Below are positions 62,172-64,000 of a DNA stretch of 64,000 nt, piece by piece. The notes below the pieces were generated by a model that saw only the letters and a program-made list of their open reading frames with translations, made no database searches and had not been told where the DNA came from. How positions within the stretch are numbered: position 1 is the first letter of the stretch; each line of letters starts with the position of its first letter. Origin of the DNA: an uncultured Desulfobacter sp. (lineage in GTDB: Bacteria > Desulfobacterota > Desulfobacteria > Desulfobacterales > Desulfobacteraceae); contig NZ_OY761445.1 in NCBI RefSeq assembly GCF_963664415.1, positions 956,501 to 1,020,500 on the forward strand, given 5' to 3'. Both the position numbers and the translations under genes were made by a program.

Positions 62172-63554
62172 ATGTATTTTAACCAAATTTCAGTGAAAGG
62201 CCTTGGGTGCCAGTCATACTGCATTGGCTGCCCTGCAGCCCAGCAAATGATGGTCGTGGACCCCAAAAGGGATATTCAGGACTATCTGGATATTGCATAC
62301 CAGGAGGGCATGCGCATCACGCATATAATCAATACACATCTTCATGCAGACCATATTTCCGGCGACCAGGAATTAAGCGCCGCCACGGGTGCGGACATTT
62401 ATATAAATGACAGTGTAGAAATCACTTATGCTCACAAGGGCATTGAACAAGGTGATATTATCACCCTTGGAGCCGCAAAAATAGAAGTGCTTCACACGCC
62501 TGGGCACACACCCAACTCCATCTCTCTGGTCGTCACGGACACAGGACGTTCCGATAAACCCGAAATGATTTTAACCGGAGACCTATTATTTGTTGGAGAC
62601 ATTGGGCGTCCGGACCTTCCCGGATCCGAGATCCTGGACGAACAGATTCAAAATCTTTACAACAGCCTCTATAAAACCCTTGCGGCTTTCCCCGACTACC
62701 TTGAAGTTTACCCTGCCCATGGAGAAGGGTCTTTGTGCGGCAGAGGCATGAGTGCAAAAAAAAGTTCCACACTGGGCTATGAACGAAGTGCCAACCCCAT
62801 GCTGCAGTTTAATTCCTTCGAGGCGTTCAAGGAAAATATCATGTCAGCTTTCCCTGCCCGGCCCAAAAGCTTTTCATATATCATTGCAACAAACAGCAAG
62901 GGCGCAAATCTGCTGGATGCATGCACCCTGGACAAACGTCTGACGCCCGACCAGTTCCAGGAACTCATGGAAGAGGAAACCACGCTGGTCATGGACACCC
63001 GGGACAGTGCGGCGTATGGCGGATTCCACATTCCCGGCAGCATCAACATCGGGTTTGAAAAACAATTGGCCAACTGGGTGGGCATGGTAATTGACCCAGG
63101 CACGGAGCTGCTATTAGTGGTTGAAAACCGTGATGCCTATGACCGAATGCTTACCGAACTTCACCGCATCGGCTATGATGCAGTTCTGGGATATCTTTCA
63201 GGCGGTATAAATGAATGGCTCATGAGTGGCAGGCCTGTGGATCAGCTTGCCCAAATTTCCCCTTTGCAACTCCACAAAAGGAACGGTCCGGATGGCCCCT
63301 TAATTCTGGATGTCCGCACCTCGGCAGAGTGGAACAGCGGCCGCATTGAAAATGCCGTTCATTTTCCTTTGACCGATATTTTAGATCAGAAGATGCCCAA
63401 AGCAGACAAAGCGCAGGAGATTGTTCTGCAATGCGGCAGTGGATACCGGTCAAATATCGCAGCCGGGTTCCTTAAAGATCAGGGATTCAGCAACATAAAA
63501 TCATTGGCTGGCGGGGTATTTGCCTGGCACAACGCAAACCTTCCTTTAGTGTAA
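62172..63554 (+). CDS. MBL-fold persulfide-dioxygenase-like protein with two rhodanese domains
   Basis: 460 residues from ATG 62172, which has AGGAGG ten bases upstream; a longer frame to 62067 lacks a signal. The N-terminal metallo-beta-lactamase domain shows THLHADHISGDQE (H-x-H-x-D-H), HTPGHTPNSISL and YPAHGEGSLCG, as in persulfide dioxygenases (ETHE1/Blh). The first rhodanese domain (about 275-360) has no cysteine at its active loop (VENRD), and the second (about 370-460) has CGSGYRS with the catalytic cysteine. It would oxidise or transfer sulfane sulfur. Next to a peroxiredoxin and near a DsrE-like protein. Confidence 0.85.
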   Translation: MYFNQISVKGLGCQSYCIGCPAAQQMMVVDPKRDIQDYLDIAYQEGMRITHIINTHLHADHISGDQELSAATGADIYINDSVEITYAHKGIEQGDIITLGAAKIEVLHTPGHTPNSISLVVTDTGRSDKPEMILTGDLLFVGDIGRPDLPGSEILDEQIQNLYNSLYKTLAAFPDYLEVYPAHGEGSLCGRGMSAKKSSTLGYERSANPMLQFNSFEAFKENIMSAFPARPKSFSYIIATNSKGANLLDACTLDKRLTPDQFQELMEEETTLVMDTRDSAAYGGFHIPGSINIGFEKQLANWVGMVIDPGTELLLVVENRDAYDRMLTELHRIGYDAVLGYLSGGINEWLMSGRPVDQLAQISPLQLHKRNGPDGPLILDVRTSAEWNSGRIENAVHFPLTDILDQKMPKADKAQEIVLQCGSGYRSNIAAGFLKDQGFSNIKSLAGGVFAWHNANLPLV

Positions 63555-63617
63555 TACCATAAACTGTTCTCAGGTTCATGATCAAAATTCAAAAACCACA
63601 GACAGGCAGCATTTTGA

Positions 63618-64000
63618 TCATGAACTTTGATCCGAGTAACAGATTTCAAGCAACACCTTGCCTTTAGTCGTTCGAAAGGGAATACCAACAACATGACTGC
63701 CGGCATCGGTATGCAAAATTTCTTCGGTGCGACCATTCACAACTCTTACGAATTTAACTTTTACTTTTTTTCCTAATTCTCCAATTTTAGTTGTCACATG
63801 TCCGGCAACCATATTGCAGATCTCTCCGACAGCATCAGTGATTTCTTCATTAATTTCAGTCATATCTTCGCCAAACATGGCAGACACAATGCCTAATATA
63901 CTTTTTTCAGTAAAAGAAATCGCAACGGTTGCATCCAAATCGCCTTCGACCGTCAAAAGCCCTGAAATATCGCCATGATGAACATTACCCCCCTTTAAGA
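63618..64000 (-). CDS. cheX: CheX-like chemotaxis phosphatase domain, N-terminus beyond the window
   Basis: The frame is open to the right edge and reads LKGGNVHHGDISGLLTVEG, then ATVAISFTEKSILGIVSAMFGEDM and EEITDAVGEICNMVAGHV. The E-x2-x-N arrangement (E and N of the CheC/CheX/FliY active site) is visible in EEITDAVGEICNMVAG. CheX dephosphorylates CheY-P. The C-terminus (ICYSDQSS) is complete; the start is outside the window. Confidence 0.8.
   Translation of the reverse strand, partial: LKGGNVHHGDISGLLTVEGDLDATVAISFTEKSILGIVSAMFGEDMTEINEEITDAVGEICNMVAGHVTTKIGELGKKVKVKFVRVVNGRTEEILHTDAGSHVVGIPFRTTKGKVLLEICYSDQSS

Noticed and set aside
1..64000. CRISPR array, tRNA or rRNA genes
   Set aside because: No regularly spaced repeats and no recognisable tRNA or rRNA sequence were found on reading the window; a tRNA could be missed by eye.

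Overview
The window looks like a chromosome segment of a Gram-negative anaerobe of the sulfate-reducing Desulfobacterota type (Desulfobacteraceae-like). This is inferred from the style of the housekeeping genes (folE2, ttcA-like, rpoZ, greA, psd, tsaB, lon), outer-membrane proteins, a DsrE-like protein and persulfide enzymes; no marker gene proves it. No rRNA, tRNA or CRISPR array was seen.

Layout. (1) 1-47.3 kb is a surface-polysaccharide (O-antigen or capsule) locus, almost all on the minus strand. From its promoter-distal left end it holds a membrane protein cut by the edge, a formyltransferase/polysaccharide-deacetylase pair, a DUF354 protein, asnB, and then an AT-rich block (about 6.2-26.8 kb) with a toroid-fold protein, sulfotransferase, GT4, Wzy/ligase-like protein, SGNH and MBOAT acyl-transfer proteins, GT-B proteins, a NeuB-like synthase, a GT2-NeuA fusion, an SpsF-like cytidylyltransferase and a Wzx flippase. 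At 29.2-40.2 kb is a pseudaminic acid block: pseI, formyltransferase, PIG-L deacetylase, a PseG-GNAT-formyltransferase triple fusion, an interrupted methyltransferase, pseF, a second NeuB-like gene, pseC and pseB. Next come a WlbB-WlbC fusion, wlbA-like gene and wzz. (2) 47.8-49.7 kb: a dead MarR-type EPS regulator, an OmpA-like protein and an LPP20-like lipoprotein. (3) 49.9-53.1 kb, plus strand: a secreted protein, dacB, and a graveyard of AbiEii, IS1595 and AlbA-type remnants. (4) 53.1-59.3 kb: housekeeping genes on the minus strand. (5) 59.6-64 kb: prepilin peptidase, DsrE-like protein, peroxiredoxin, an MBL-rhodanese protein and a CheX-like protein cut by the edge.

The glycan genes fit a Wzx/Wzy-dependent pathway: PseB-C-H-G-I-F and a second NulO set make CMP-activated nonulosonates, which glycosyltransferases would add to a lipid-linked repeat unit; Wzx flips it, Wzy polymerises it and Wzz sets chain length. 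A recurring theme is N-deacetylase plus formyltransferase: a NodB-type deacetylase coupled to one formyltransferase, a PIG-L deacetylase coupled to another, and a third formyltransferase fused to PseG and a GNAT domain. This suggests N-acetyl to N-formyl exchange on amino sugars.

The locus is heavily invaded by insertion sequences: two IS1182-like copies, an IS66 element inserted in one of them and itself split by an IS110 (IS1111-type) element, IS1595 (one near-full copy and one fragment), two ISKra4-like copies with identical products (one splitting the methyltransferase gene with an exact 8-bp duplication), a decayed IS4-like element, and IS200 and IS66 TnpB remnants. Many genes next to them are truncated, so this is an actively eroding, mosaic glycan locus.
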